64,000 bases of DNA, from positions 1 through 64,000 of the forward strand of contig NZ_VXDC01000006.1 of assembly GCF_008711285.1 (NCBI RefSeq), in the 5' to 3' direction. The first letter of the stretch is position 1. Every line of letters begins with the position of its first letter. Positions 8,602-16,060 of the stretch are shown here, piece by piece. The position numbers were made by a program, and so were the translations under genes. The stretch is from Roseibium aquae (lineage in GTDB: Bacteria > Pseudomonadota > Alphaproteobacteria > Rhizobiales > Stappiaceae). Below the pieces are notes generated by a model. That model had not been told where the DNA came from. It ran no database searches and saw only the letters and a list, made by a program, of their open reading frames with translations.

Positions 8602-8776
8602 CCCTTCTGTCCTCCCCCTTGGCCGCATCTGGGGCGGCGGCCATCAGGCCGGCGAGGACCGATCGCGAGATCACCTGGCCATCGGCCGCCGGTGAAAGAG
8701 CGGCCAGGATCTCGCGCGGTGTGGCCGACCAGACGTCGCCCGGACGCCAACCAAGACCGGCCATCAGCCGGTGCAT
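8582..8776 (-). CDS. GTA gp10.1-like phage tail assembly chaperone (rcc01693-type small protein)
   Basis: The frame carries GLGWRPGDVWSATPREILA, the core of the small TIGR02216/Phage_TAC family that follows gp10 in GTA clusters. As a stand-alone gene it could begin only at ATG 8776 (64 residues) or 8764, and neither has a convincing ribosome site. The conserved AFPW motif of the family lies in the same frame upstream of ATG 8776, and no ATG, GTG or TTG follows the preceding stop. The domain is therefore probably made as a -1 frameshift extension of gp10 from the heptamer at 8821-8815, giving a fusion of about 207 residues. A chaperone of this kind would coat the tape measure during tail assembly. 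Confidence 0.75.
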   Translation of the reverse strand: MHRLMAGLGWRPGDVWSATPREILAALSPAADGQVISRSVLAGLMAAAPDAAKGEDRRDDHARQ

Positions 8777-9204
8777 GAGGCACCGCCAGGGAAAGGCGGC
8801 CGGCCCGTTGCCGGAAAAGGGCCGCTTTCGGCTGCCTCCCCGGCAGCGGATCTGGGTTCGTTGGAGCCGCTTCCGCCGTCCGCCTCGTCATCGCCGCGAT
8901 CCCCAAAGGTAACGCGCAGAAGATCGGCGGTGATCGCCGCGAAACCGGCTGCCCCTGCGGGCGTGCGCATGGACGCCACCTGCTCGTCGCTGACTTCATG
9001 GCCCGCGCCGCGCAGGCCGGCCCCCAGGATCCGGATCATGTCGCGGGACGACAGCCGCCCCTTGGAAAACCGTTCCAGAAGGCCAGGCAGATCCGAACAG
9101 GCAAAGGCCTGCTCCAGTTCAGCCAGTGCTCCCAGCGTGAGCACCAGGGTCCAGCGGCGGCCATCCAGCACCGCCTCGATTTCGCCACGCAGACGATTGA
9201 CCAT
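8764..9204 (-). CDS. GTA gp10-like tail assembly chaperone (GTA TAC family)
   Basis: The 146-residue protein matches the GTA tail tube-chaperone family: the start NRLRGEIEAVLDGRRWTLVL followed by TLGALAELEQAF, then a helical AALRGAG-type region with SDEQVASM. ATG 9204 has GGGGAGA eight bases upstream. After about residue 110 the sequence becomes low-complexity (Gly/Ala/Pro/Ser), which is normal for the linker before the gp10.1 domain. The frame ends at 8764. Codon 127 onward contains a slippery C CCT TTT heptamer that could redirect some ribosomes into the gp10.1 frame, as in the lambda G/GT pair. Confidence 0.85.
   Translation of the reverse strand: MVNRLRGEIEAVLDGRRWTLVLTLGALAELEQAFACSDLPGLLERFSKGRLSSRDMIRILGAGLRGAGHEVSDEQVASMRTPAGAAGFAAITADLLRVTFGDRGDDEADGGSGSNEPRSAAGEAAESGPFPATGRPPFPGGASCTG
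8815..8821 (-). promoter_or_regulatory. Candidate -1 programmed frameshift heptamer CCCTTTT
   Basis: Read on the minus strand in the gp10 frame this is C CCT TTT, a canonical X XXY YYZ heptamer. Slipping back one base gives CCC TTT in exactly the gp10.1 frame. About 15 bases downstream CCGCC and GGCGG can pair around a 7-base loop, with a CCGG/CCGG pair nearer. The frame arithmetic was checked from the gp10 start (9204) and gp10.1 ATG (8776). Confidence 0.55.
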
Positions 9205-9225
9205 GCGATTTCTCCCCGGTTGTCA

Positions 9226-9639
9226 TCAGGTTGCGGTGAAGGTCAGCGGTCCAGCCGATTCCAAAGCCAGTTCGTAGGTGACCTCGCCATCGTGCCGGCC
9301 GGCATATTCCAGCGCGGTGACCTGAAAATCCCCTTGGACAACGCCGAAATCGGGAATGACCGCCTGCCAGGGCCGGATCAGCCCGTCGAAAAACAGGCCG
9401 CGCACGGCCGCATCGCTGGCCGCGTCCTTGAACAGGCCGGAGCCGGACAAACTGGCCGACCGGGTTCCGGCCGCTTCCAGGATCTCACGCCAGCGGCCGG
9501 GGCTGTCCGATGTGGTGATATCGACCGAGCCGGCATTCAGCGAGATGCGCCGGGCGCGCAGGCCCGCGACAGTGGAAAAAGTGCCCGACCGATCGGAATC
9601 CAGTTTCAACAAAAGGTCACGGCCGCGTTGAGCGCCCAT
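9226..9639 (-). CDS. GTA gp9-like major tail (tube) protein
   Basis: The 137-residue protein fits the GTA major tail protein family (TIGR02126 / Phage_tail_2): QRGRDLLLKLDSDRSGTF at the start, then VAGLRARRISLNAGSVDITT, SPGRWREILEAAG and a C-terminal ALESAGPLTFTAT. Such proteins stack as hexamer rings to form the tail tube. ATG 9639 is used because the longer open frame begins inside the gp8 coding region and only from this Met does the family homology start. The gene lies 21 bases before gp10 and 31 bases after gp8. Confidence 0.92.
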   Translation of the reverse strand: MGAQRGRDLLLKLDSDRSGTFSTVAGLRARRISLNAGSVDITTSDSPGRWREILEAAGTRSASLSGSGLFKDAASDAAVRGLFFDGLIRPWQAVIPDFGVVQGDFQVTALEYAGRHDGEVTYELALESAGPLTFTAT

Positions 9640-9670
9640 AGCGGTTACTCCTGGGTCTGAGGACCGGCTG

Positions 9671-10087
9671 TCAGCCGGACGGTTCGGTGACGGCGCGCAG
9701 ATTGAACGCGGCCTGATAGCCGCGGGCATCGCGCAGCCGGCGTGAGGACACCGACGTGATGGTCAGGTTCACCAGCCTGTGCCCGGCAACGGTGACCGGT
9801 CCATGCATGAGCGTTTCGGCAGCGCGGTGCGCCACGTGCACGGCCAGGTCGCGGCTGGCGCCGCGGGTGAACACGCTCAGCATCAAATCGTGGATAAACC
9901 CGTCCTGAGGGTCCGCCAGCAGCGGCCGGGTCTCCGCCGTTTGGAGCACGAGATGCGGCGCGTCCTGCCCGCGGGGCGGCGTGTCGTAGAGATGGGTTCC
10001 GCCCAGCAGCCCGGTCAGGGTGCCGTCCTGCGCCAGACAAGCGAACAGCCCCGCGCGCAGGGCGGACTGGAGGCTTGCCCCGCTCAT
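9671..10087 (-). CDS. GTA gp8-like DUF3168 tail terminator protein
   Basis: The 138-residue protein is a DUF3168 member: LQSALRAGLFACLAQD, a LLGGTHLYDTPPRGQDAPHL segment, TRPLLADPQDGFIHDLMLSV and a C-terminal YQAAFNLRAVTEPSG. The family caps the tail tube and joins it to the head completion proteins. Its ATG overlaps the gp7 stop by four bases (ATGA at 10087-10084), a standard sign of translational coupling. The larger open frame upstream is a shadow of gp6 and gp7. Confidence 0.9.
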   Translation of the reverse strand: MSGASLQSALRAGLFACLAQDGTLTGLLGGTHLYDTPPRGQDAPHLVLQTAETRPLLADPQDGFIHDLMLSVFTRGASRDLAVHVAHRAAETLMHGPVTVAGHRLVNLTITSVSSRRLRDARGYQAAFNLRAVTEPSG

Positions 10088-10416
10088 TCGCCCGCCTCCT
10101 CTGCAAGACACTTCAGGATACGCCGCAACCCGTCCGGATCGTGCGCCGCGAGGATCCGATATGTCCTGTTCCCGACCACAACCTGCCAGCCACCAGCGAC
10201 ATCTTCCCGGTACCGGAGCGTGATCCGGTGGGTTGCAAGGCTTTCGAGCCTGTCCAGCACCTCCTGCTCGCGCTGGCCGACAAGCTCCAGCTTTGCGAAA
10301 TCGCGGCCGGCATCCAGGAAGACCACCGCAACGGAGCCATCCGGACTGTCGGTGCGCACCGGCTGCCGCAGTTCGACCGCGACGTTGAACGCACCCGCGC
10401 CTTGGAGACGGGCCAT
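10084..10416 (-). CDS. GTA gp7-like head-tail adaptor (head closure) protein
   Basis: The 110-residue protein resembles the phage head-tail adaptor / head closure family: it begins MARLQGAGAFNVAVELRQPV and contains THRITLRYREDV and VVVGNRTYRILA, the usual beta-strands of this small barrel. It would close the capsid vertex between the gp6 ring and the tail terminator. ATG 10416 overlaps the gp6 stop (TGATG). The longer upstream part of this open frame is out-of-frame gp6 sequence and is not counted. Confidence 0.85.
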   Translation of the reverse strand: MARLQGAGAFNVAVELRQPVRTDSPDGSVAVVFLDAGRDFAKLELVGQREQEVLDRLESLATHRITLRYREDVAGGWQVVVGNRTYRILAAHDPDGLRRILKCLAEEAGE

Positions 10417-10985
10417 CACAGCAGGGGGACCCGTGCCGAAGCGAGCAGGCGATCGAGGCCGAAGGGCAGGCTGCCCTGCACCGTCTCGGTTCCCGCTTCG
10501 CGATGCTCGAACCAATGGGCGGCCAATAGCCGGATCGCCTGACGCAGGTCGGCCGGAACGTCCGACGCGCCATCGCCGTAACCGGCGGTGAAATCGATCT
10601 CCACCCCCATCAGGGCGCCCGTGGACGGCCCCGCGCCCGGGCGCACCCTGAGCCGTGCCGGATCGCTGGAGCGGTCGAGCGTGTAGGCGTCGCCCGGCAA
10701 CACGTGGCCCGTTCCATCCTCGCCGAACACAAGAATTTGGCCGATTGACCGCACCGGGGCGAGCGGCAAGCGCACCACGCGCCCTGGCGGCCAATTGTCG
10801 AGGTAAAGCCGCCAGCCCTGGGTGATCAAAGCCCGGCGGGTGGTCCTTTCCACATATTGGCGGGCGCTGGCGATCAACCCGGTGACCAGACCGTCTTCGG
10901 CATCGGAGACAAGCCGCAACTGGGCCTTCATCTCGCTCAGGGACACGGGTTCGGCACTGGGCGCTGTAACGAGTGCGGAGGTCAT
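10416..10985 (-). CDS. GTA gp6-like head-tail connector protein
   Basis: The 189-residue protein has the HK97 gp6-like connector layout: SLSEMKAQLRLVSDAEDGLV near the start, then LIASARQYVERTTRRAL, DFTAGYGD and DLRQAIRLLAAHWFEHRE. In HK97-type particles it forms the ring below the portal. ATG 10985 is preferred over the TTG at 10997. GAGGAG lies just upstream, immediately after the T-tract of the intrinsic terminator. The gene is therefore the first one downstream of that terminator and its expression should depend on read-through or anti-termination. Confidence 0.88.
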   Translation of the reverse strand: MTSALVTAPSAEPVSLSEMKAQLRLVSDAEDGLVTGLIASARQYVERTTRRALITQGWRLYLDNWPPGRVVRLPLAPVRSIGQILVFGEDGTGHVLPGDAYTLDRSSDPARLRVRPGAGPSTGALMGVEIDFTAGYGDGASDVPADLRQAIRLLAAHWFEHREAGTETVQGSLPFGLDRLLASARVPLL

Positions 10986-10995
10986 GATGCTCCTC

Positions 10996-11033
10996 AAAAA
11001 AAAGCGCCGGACATCCGACAGGATCTCCGGCGC
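10996..11033 (-). terminator. Intrinsic terminator between the capsid and gp6 genes
   Basis: On the minus strand GCGCCGGA (11033-11026) pairs perfectly with TCCGGCGC (11011-11004) around a 14-base loop, and eight T follow at 11003-10996. It sits about 100 bases after the capsid stop and directly before the gp6 ribosome site, so it would limit tail-gene expression relative to capsid. Confidence 0.85.
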
Positions 11034-11051
11034 GAGTTGGGGAGGACTGGC

Positions 11052-11075
11052 AGGGGGCGAAGGCGTCAGCCCCCT
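11052..11075 (-). other. Second GC-rich hairpin in the capsid-gp6 gap
   Basis: AGGGGGC and GCCCCCT (7 bp) flank a 10-base loop just upstream of the intrinsic terminator. It has no T-tract. It may protect the 3' end of the capsid message or help pause polymerase. Confidence 0.5.
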
Positions 11076-11130
11076 TGTTTCCAGGACCCGGCGCCGCCTG
11101 AATTGTGATCCATGCCGGGCCGGGTTGCGG

Positions 11131-12483
11131 TCAGGCCGAGAAGGTCAACAGCTTGATCGCGTCGAAATCCTGGACGCCGCCACCGACCCGCTTGGTGGTG
11201 TAGAACAGCACATATGGCTTGGCGGAATAGGGATCGCGCAGGAGCCGTACCCCCATCCGGTCAACCACCAGATAGCCGCGGCGGAAATCGCCAAAGGCGA
11301 TCGCGGCGGCGTCGGTCGCGATGTCCGGCATGTCCTCGGCTTCGGTCACCGGGAAGTTCATCAGCGTCGAGGGCGCACCGGCGCTTGCCGGCGGCTGCCA
11401 GAGATAGTTGCCGTCGGCGTCCTTCAGCTTGCGGATGGCGCCCTGGGTTTTCCGGTTCATCACAAAGCGGGCGTTTTGCCGGTAGCCGCTTTTCAGGGAA
11501 TAGATCAGATCGATCAGCGTGTCGGAAGGCGCGCTAGCGGGAAACGCTCCGGCCTCGCCGGTGCTGATCGTGCCGAGCGATCCCCATGCCCAGCTTGCTT
11601 CGGCCACACGCGGCACCGAAAGGAAGCCGGCCGGCTTGTTGACCCCGTCGCCGGTGACGAACGCCGTGCCCTCCTGCTCGGCGAAAGCGGTCTCCACCTC
11701 CTCGGCGATCCAGGCGTCCATGTCCACCGCCGCATCGTCCAGCAAGGACGCAGTCGCCGCCGGCATGGCGTACAGCTCCATCGCCGGAAAACTCAGCTCC
11801 GCCAGTTGCGGACTTGTTGTTTCGGGACGCGCCGCCGTTTCGGCCACCCAACCCGCTTGCGGTCCGGAAACGGCAAAGGGTTTCTTGAAGGTGGACGCGG
11901 ACATGTGCCGGTTTCCGGCAATTGCCCGGATCGGCGAGACCTCGGCCATGCGGCGCAGGATTTCGGCTTCGGTCTGTTCCGGCACCAGATACCCGCCATC
12001 CGGGTCGGATCCGGCCGATAGGGCCTTCAATTCCAGCGGCCGGAGGCTCGTTTCCCGGCCCGAGCGCAAATAGGTCTCGAAGGCCGCCTTGTGTTCCAGG
12101 GCCTGGGAGGTGAACCCCCGGCGCGCCTCCGGAGCGAGGGCCGGACGGCGCGCCTTGAGGGTCAGATCATCGAGACGGCGCTTGGTGGCATCGAGCGCCG
12201 CGTCCAGGCGGTTCAGCTTGTCCAGGGTCAACACATCCGCGCTTCCGCGCCGCTCGATTTCTTCGAGCCGCGCATCGTTGGTCTGGCGGTAGGCCTCGAA
12301 GGCCCTGAAAAAGATATCGAAACTCCGGGCGACCTCCTCGCCCCCCGTTGCTCCCGGCTCGTCATGGCCTGCGAACGGCGGAATGGCCGGTCCCCTGCCT
12401 TGATCCATGCCCTGATCCATGCCGGGCATGCTGGCCTTGAACTCGAACGGCTGATCGTCCGGCGTCCTGTCAAACTGTGGCAT
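11131..12483 (-). CDS. GTA gp5-like HK97-fold major capsid protein
   Basis: The 450-residue protein is a phage major capsid of the HK97 family. Residues about 50-125 are helical and charged (ARLEEIERRGS, NRLDAALDATKRRLDDL), matching the delta/scaffold region that the prohead protease removes. The HK97 core follows from about residue 150 (SAGSDPDGGYLVPEQTEAEI), with GDGVNKPAGFL and a C-terminal GYLVVDRMGVRLLRDPYS. A GGAGG lies nine bases before ATG 12483. The N-terminus contains a small tandem repeat (two MDQG units). The gene is followed by two hairpins, one of them an intrinsic terminator, which should raise capsid output over tail proteins. Confidence 0.95.
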   Translation of the reverse strand: MPQFDRTPDDQPFEFKASMPGMDQGMDQGRGPAIPPFAGHDEPGATGGEEVARSFDIFFRAFEAYRQTNDARLEEIERRGSADVLTLDKLNRLDAALDATKRRLDDLTLKARRPALAPEARRGFTSQALEHKAAFETYLRSGRETSLRPLELKALSAGSDPDGGYLVPEQTEAEILRRMAEVSPIRAIAGNRHMSASTFKKPFAVSGPQAGWVAETAARPETTSPQLAELSFPAMELYAMPAATASLLDDAAVDMDAWIAEEVETAFAEQEGTAFVTGDGVNKPAGFLSVPRVAEASWAWGSLGTISTGEAGAFPASAPSDTLIDLIYSLKSGYRQNARFVMNRKTQGAIRKLKDADGNYLWQPPASAGAPSTLMNFPVTEAEDMPDIATDAAAIAFGDFRRGYLVVDRMGVRLLRDPYSAKPYVLFYTTKRVGGGVQDFDAIKLLTFSA

Positions 12484-12538
12484 CGCGGTCTTTCCTCCAT
12501 TGGGTGCCGTCGGCCCCGGTTGTGTGAATGCGTGCGGC

Positions 12539-12958
12539 TCACCCGATCCGGCGGATGCGGGCCTTGTCGGCCTGGGGAAACGTCACAAGCGAGATTTCCC
12601 AAAGATCGATGTCCTGAAGGATGCGCTCGCCGGTCCCGGCCGCGCGGACAGCCCGCCTCGGCCGGAAGCCGATGGACAGCCCGGTCAACGCGCCCGCCGC
12701 GATCAGAACGGCCGCCTCGCGGCCCCTGGCGAGCCCGGTCAGCAAGCGCCCGCGGACATGCAGGCCCCAACGGTCCTCTGCCAGGACGTCCCACCGGCCG
12801 ATGGGGGCGCCCGGGTCATGCTGCCAAAGCATGGCAATGCCCCTTGCGCCGCGCGCGGCGAGCGATCTGCGAAAGGCCCCGAACACCACCCGGTCGCCCG
12901 CTTCATCGCGTTCGCCGAACACGCTGGCGTAGCCCTCGATCGTCGCGGCCCCGTTCAT
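12539..12958 (-). CDS. GTA gp4-like HK97 prohead protease (S78 family)
   Basis: The 139-residue protein has the S78 layout: IEGYASVFGERDEAGDRV at the N-terminus, catalytic His47 in LWQHD, Ser95 in GLSIGF and Glu121 in LWEISLVTFPQ. It cleaves the capsid N-terminal delta domain during prohead maturation. The start codon overlaps the stop of the preceding small gene (ATGA, 12958-12955), so the two are coupled. The length is shorter than many phage proteases but usual for GTA clusters. All three catalytic positions are present. Confidence 0.92.
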   Translation of the reverse strand: MNGAATIEGYASVFGERDEAGDRVVFGAFRRSLAARGARGIAMLWQHDPGAPIGRWDVLAEDRWGLHVRGRLLTGLARGREAAVLIAAGALTGLSIGFRPRRAVRAAGTGERILQDIDLWEISLVTFPQADKARIRRIG

Positions 12959-13179
12959 TCGCCGCCCCCCCTGTCTGCCCCACGGCCGGGACCACGGTCC
13001 GGGCCACGGTCAGCGATGTGGTCCGGACCGGCGGAGACAGCGCCCCCCGCAAGATCGGCGACCAATGCGCAGAACCGATGGAAAACCGGCAGGTAGGCGG
13101 ATGGGGGCAGGACGGATTTCCGCCATGCTCCGGCGCGGCCCGCACGCCACAGCGCGCCGTCCAAAGAGTGATCTGACAT
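12955..13179 (-). CDS. Small GTA-cluster protein upstream of the prohead protease
   Basis: The 74-residue frame (N-terminus DHSLDGALWRAGRAGAWRKS) has AGGAT eight bases before ATG 13179 and a four-base overlap with the protease start, both signs of a real gene. The middle is hydrophobic and aromatic (LPPSAYLPVFHRFCALVADL), and the end is Gly/Arg/Asp-rich. I do not recognise the family. Small genes occur at this position in other alphaproteobacterial GTA clusters, but no role can be given. Confidence 0.6.
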   Translation of the reverse strand: MSDHSLDGALWRAGRAGAWRKSVLPPSAYLPVFHRFCALVADLAGGAVSAGPDHIADRGPDRGPGRGADRGGGE

Positions 13180-13218
13180 CTCTTATCCTGACTTGATTTC
13201 TTGCTTATTCAGAGACGT

Positions 13219-13431
13219 TTAGGGCCGGTTGTCGTTGCGGGTCCGCAAGCCGCTCAAGCGCTGATTCAGGGCGCTGAGTTCCTGAACGAAGTCCGAAAAC
13301 CGGCGGTTAGAAAGGCTGAGTTCGCGCAACAGGAACGCCCCGATCGCCGTTGCCGACAACGCCCACAGAAACAGGGCCAGATGGGCCAGATCCCCCCGCT
13401 CGATCACCGCCCGGGTGATTTCATCGCCCAT
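13219..13431 (-). CDS. Small single-span membrane protein between portal and protease
   Basis: The 70-residue protein has one clear membrane segment at about residues 17-36 (LALFLWALSATAIGAFLLRE) followed by a helical, possibly coiled-coil tail (FSDFVQELSALNQRLSGL). It starts inside the last bases of the portal gene (13431 against portal stop 13421-13423), so it is coupled to it. Comparable short membrane proteins occur at this place in GTA clusters. A holin-like or particle-anchoring role is possible but is only a guess. Confidence 0.6.
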   Translation of the reverse strand: MGDEITRAVIERGDLAHLALFLWALSATAIGAFLLRELSLSNRRFSDFVQELSALNQRLSGLRTRNDNRP

Positions 13432-14635
13432 CGGACGGCTCTCCGGCGTAGGGGCCGTAGCCGACCGCGTCCCGCTTTTCGTCGCGCGTCAGAAACGTGG
13501 CCGCGTCAACCCTGCGCCACAGCGCTTCGCGCTCGGCGGACAGGGCCTCTATCGCATCGATATCCGGCTGCAGGCGGATGGGGCCTCCGTAAGCCGGTCC
13601 GAGCCAGGCCGCCAGATTGGCCGCCATCCGCTTGACCAGCGGCAAGACCGCGCCCCGCCAGAAGGCCCGGTTCGCTTCCTGATAATTGGAGTAGGTCGTA
13701 TCGCCGGGGATCGCGAGCAGCATCGGCGGGACGCCGAACGCGAGCGCGATTTCCCGCGCGGCCTGGTTTTTCGCCTCGATGAAATCCATGTCCTTGGGCG
13801 TCAGGCCCATGGGTTTCCAGTCCAGCCCGCCCTCCAGCAGGAGCGGCCGCCCCGCGTTGCGCGCGCCCTGGTAGCCGGCCTCCAGTTCTTCCTTCAGCCG
13901 GTCGAACTGATCGGCACTCAGATTCATCGCATCGCCCGAGCCATAAATCAGCGCACCGGACGGCCGGGCCGCGTTGTCGAGCAGCGACTTGTTCCAGCAG
14001 GCCGCCGCATTGTGAATGTCGAGGCTCATTTGCGCGGCTTCCACCGGCGCAAAGCCGTAGTGATCGCTGAGCGGATGGAACAGCTTGATATGCCGGACCA
14101 GCGGCACCGCCTCGCCGCCCGCGCCGGTTCCGCCCGGCCCCAAGCGGACCGTCCGCCCGCCCACCGTGTAGTCGAACGCTTCCGGCCATCCATTGTCCCC
14201 GGGCACGACTTTCACCCGGTCCGGCCTGAGCGCATGGAGTTCGCGCGGCGCATCGTCGACCGGCACCTGCTCGATAAAGGCGTTGCCCGAAACCAGCAGA
14301 TGACCGTAGATGGCCTCCAGTAAGTCCGCGCCCGTTTCCTGGGCATTGGGCCGGTTCAGCAGCTCCAGAAGCGGATGCTCGACCAGTTCCAAATCGTCCT
14401 CGAACAGGTTCAAGGGAACGCTGGCCGCCGCCTCCGCGACCAGCCGGACCGCCCGGTAGACCACCGGGTTTTTCGCATAGCCCTCGCGGGCCAGCGCCGC
14501 GTAATCGCGCGGGCTCCAGACGGGTCTGGACTGGCCCTGAACGGCTAGAAGCGGCCCCGTGCGGGATGCTTTCCGGTCGTGAACCGTTCGGCCGGCCCCT
14601 CGCCAGACCCTGTCAAGAAATGCTTTCAAGGCCAT
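13421..14635 (-). CDS. GTA gp3-like HK97-family portal protein
   Basis: The 404-residue protein shows the phage portal (HK97 type) features: AVRLVAEAAASVPLNLFEDD, HPLLELLNRPNAQETGADLL, GHLLVSGNAFIEQV and GVPPMLLAIPGDTTYSNYQE. It would form the dodecameric ring through which the terminase pumps DNA. ATG 14635 has AGGAT at a suitable distance. The 150 bases between the large terminase stop (14786) and this start are noncoding and contain a short direct repeat (GGAACCCAGG at about 14695 and 14716). No strong promoter was seen there. Confidence 0.95.
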   Translation of the reverse strand: MALKAFLDRVWRGAGRTVHDRKASRTGPLLAVQGQSRPVWSPRDYAALAREGYAKNPVVYRAVRLVAEAAASVPLNLFEDDLELVEHPLLELLNRPNAQETGADLLEAIYGHLLVSGNAFIEQVPVDDAPRELHALRPDRVKVVPGDNGWPEAFDYTVGGRTVRLGPGGTGAGGEAVPLVRHIKLFHPLSDHYGFAPVEAAQMSLDIHNAAACWNKSLLDNAARPSGALIYGSGDAMNLSADQFDRLKEELEAGYQGARNAGRPLLLEGGLDWKPMGLTPKDMDFIEAKNQAAREIALAFGVPPMLLAIPGDTTYSNYQEANRAFWRGAVLPLVKRMAANLAAWLGPAYGGPIRLQPDIDAIEALSAEREALWRRVDAATFLTRDEKRDAVGYGPYAGEPSDGR

Positions 14636-14785
14636 GAAATACCGATCCTTTTAAGCTCTATTAACAATGTGATTCAAGACAGGTATGTCCAACGGAACCC
14701 AGGCGGGACTCAGATGGAACCCAGGGAAACACGGGCGGGACCGGCGACCCGCACCAGCGACCCGAACCAGCAATGGGGACCGGCG

Positions 14786-16060
14786 TTAAAGGCCCCGCAC
14801 CCGCGGCGTGGCGCGGGGGCCGAGCATCAGCTCCGAAACGGCCCAGACAAGGGCATCCAGCCGGTCCGGGGAGCGGCCATTGCTCAAACCGGAGGGCGAA
14901 AAGTCGGCCATCTCATCTTCCAGCTCGGGAAAGGCGCCGACATGGGCGACCCTGCCCTGGTCGTAGAGCATGGCGACCGGCTCCGCCCTGGCATGTTTGC
15001 TCCGTGTGGCGCGCACCGTCTTGACCGGCACGGAAGGGTCCGCCTTGGCGATCACCTCCGCCACCATGTCGCCCCCCTGGTTGACCTCCGCGATCAGGCA
15101 GTCGGCCGACAGCCCGTGCCACAGGCCGATGGCGGCTGATGCCCAGTCCGAAGGCCGGGCGGGGCGTTTGCTGCGGTCGGCAAGAACATAGGCGCGCCCG
15201 TCGGCGCCCAGCCCGGCGGCGATGATCCCGCATGCGTCCGATGTGCGTGTCGAACTGGCCGGCGGATCGATGGCGATCACCACGCGCACCAGGTCGGCCG
15301 GTGGCTGACCGACCCGGCAGGCCTCCAGCCCTTCGCGGCTCCAAAGCGCATCGGGCCGGTCCTCGATCAGTTGGCCGTCCAGTTCCTGGCGCCCCAGCCG
15401 GGTTCCGGCATAGCGCGCGACGACCGTTTCCAGGAAACTGGGCGCCAGATTGAAGGCATTGGCCTTGGTCGGCGCGTGCGAGATGACCGTTGACCCCAGC
15501 CCCATCAGTTTTTTCAAAAGCGGGATCGGCCGCGGCGTCGTCGTCACCAGCTGGCGCGGTCTGCTCCCCAGTCTCAGTCCGAATTGCAACATGTCGAAGG
15601 TCTCCTCGGCATTGCGCCATTTCGCCAGTTCATCGCACCAGGCAAGATCGAATTGCGGACCGCGCAAGGCCTCCGGGTCCTCGGAGGAAAAAGCCTGCGC
15701 CACCGCGCCATTGGGCCATTCCAGCCGCCGCCTGGAAGCAATCCAGGTGGGACGGTCCCGTCTGGGATGCACGCTCAGCAGCCCGGACACGCCCTCGATC
15801 ATGACTTCGCGCACATCCGCGTAGGTTTCGCCCACAAGGGCGATCCGGCCGCAGCCCGGCGTTCGCCCGGAGGCGGGCGATGCCTCGGCACGCGTCCATT
15901 CGGCACCGGCCCGGGTCTTGCCCGCGCCGCGCCCGCCCATCAACAGCCACAGCGACCAGTCGCCGACCGGCGCCAGCTGATGGTCATGGGCCAGAAAGGC
16001 CCAATCGTTCAAAAGCCGTTTCATCTCGGCGGGGCTCAGGCTCCGCAGCGCCGTTTCCAT
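14786..16060 (-). CDS. GTA gp2-like large terminase subunit
   Basis: This is a DNA-packaging ATPase/nuclease of 424 residues if started at ATG 16060. The Walker A box GGRGAGKT is at residues 42-49, a Walker B-like FDLAWCDE near 140, and the RNase H-like nuclease begins near 263 (AIDPPASSTRTSDACG) with LIAEVNQGGDMVAEVI later. ATG 16060 has GGAGG eight bases upstream and gives an N-terminus of family length. The farther ATG at 16141 would add 27 residues and deepen the overlap with gp1. The protein packages random host DNA in true GTAs. Both motor and nuclease motifs look intact. Confidence 0.95.
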   Translation of the reverse strand: METALRSLSPAEMKRLLNDWAFLAHDHQLAPVGDWSLWLLMGGRGAGKTRAGAEWTRAEASPASGRTPGCGRIALVGETYADVREVMIEGVSGLLSVHPRRDRPTWIASRRRLEWPNGAVAQAFSSEDPEALRGPQFDLAWCDELAKWRNAEETFDMLQFGLRLGSRPRQLVTTTPRPIPLLKKLMGLGSTVISHAPTKANAFNLAPSFLETVVARYAGTRLGRQELDGQLIEDRPDALWSREGLEACRVGQPPADLVRVVIAIDPPASSTRTSDACGIIAAGLGADGRAYVLADRSKRPARPSDWASAAIGLWHGLSADCLIAEVNQGGDMVAEVIAKADPSVPVKTVRATRSKHARAEPVAMLYDQGRVAHVGAFPELEDEMADFSPSGLSNGRSPDRLDALVWAVSELMLGPRATPRVRGL

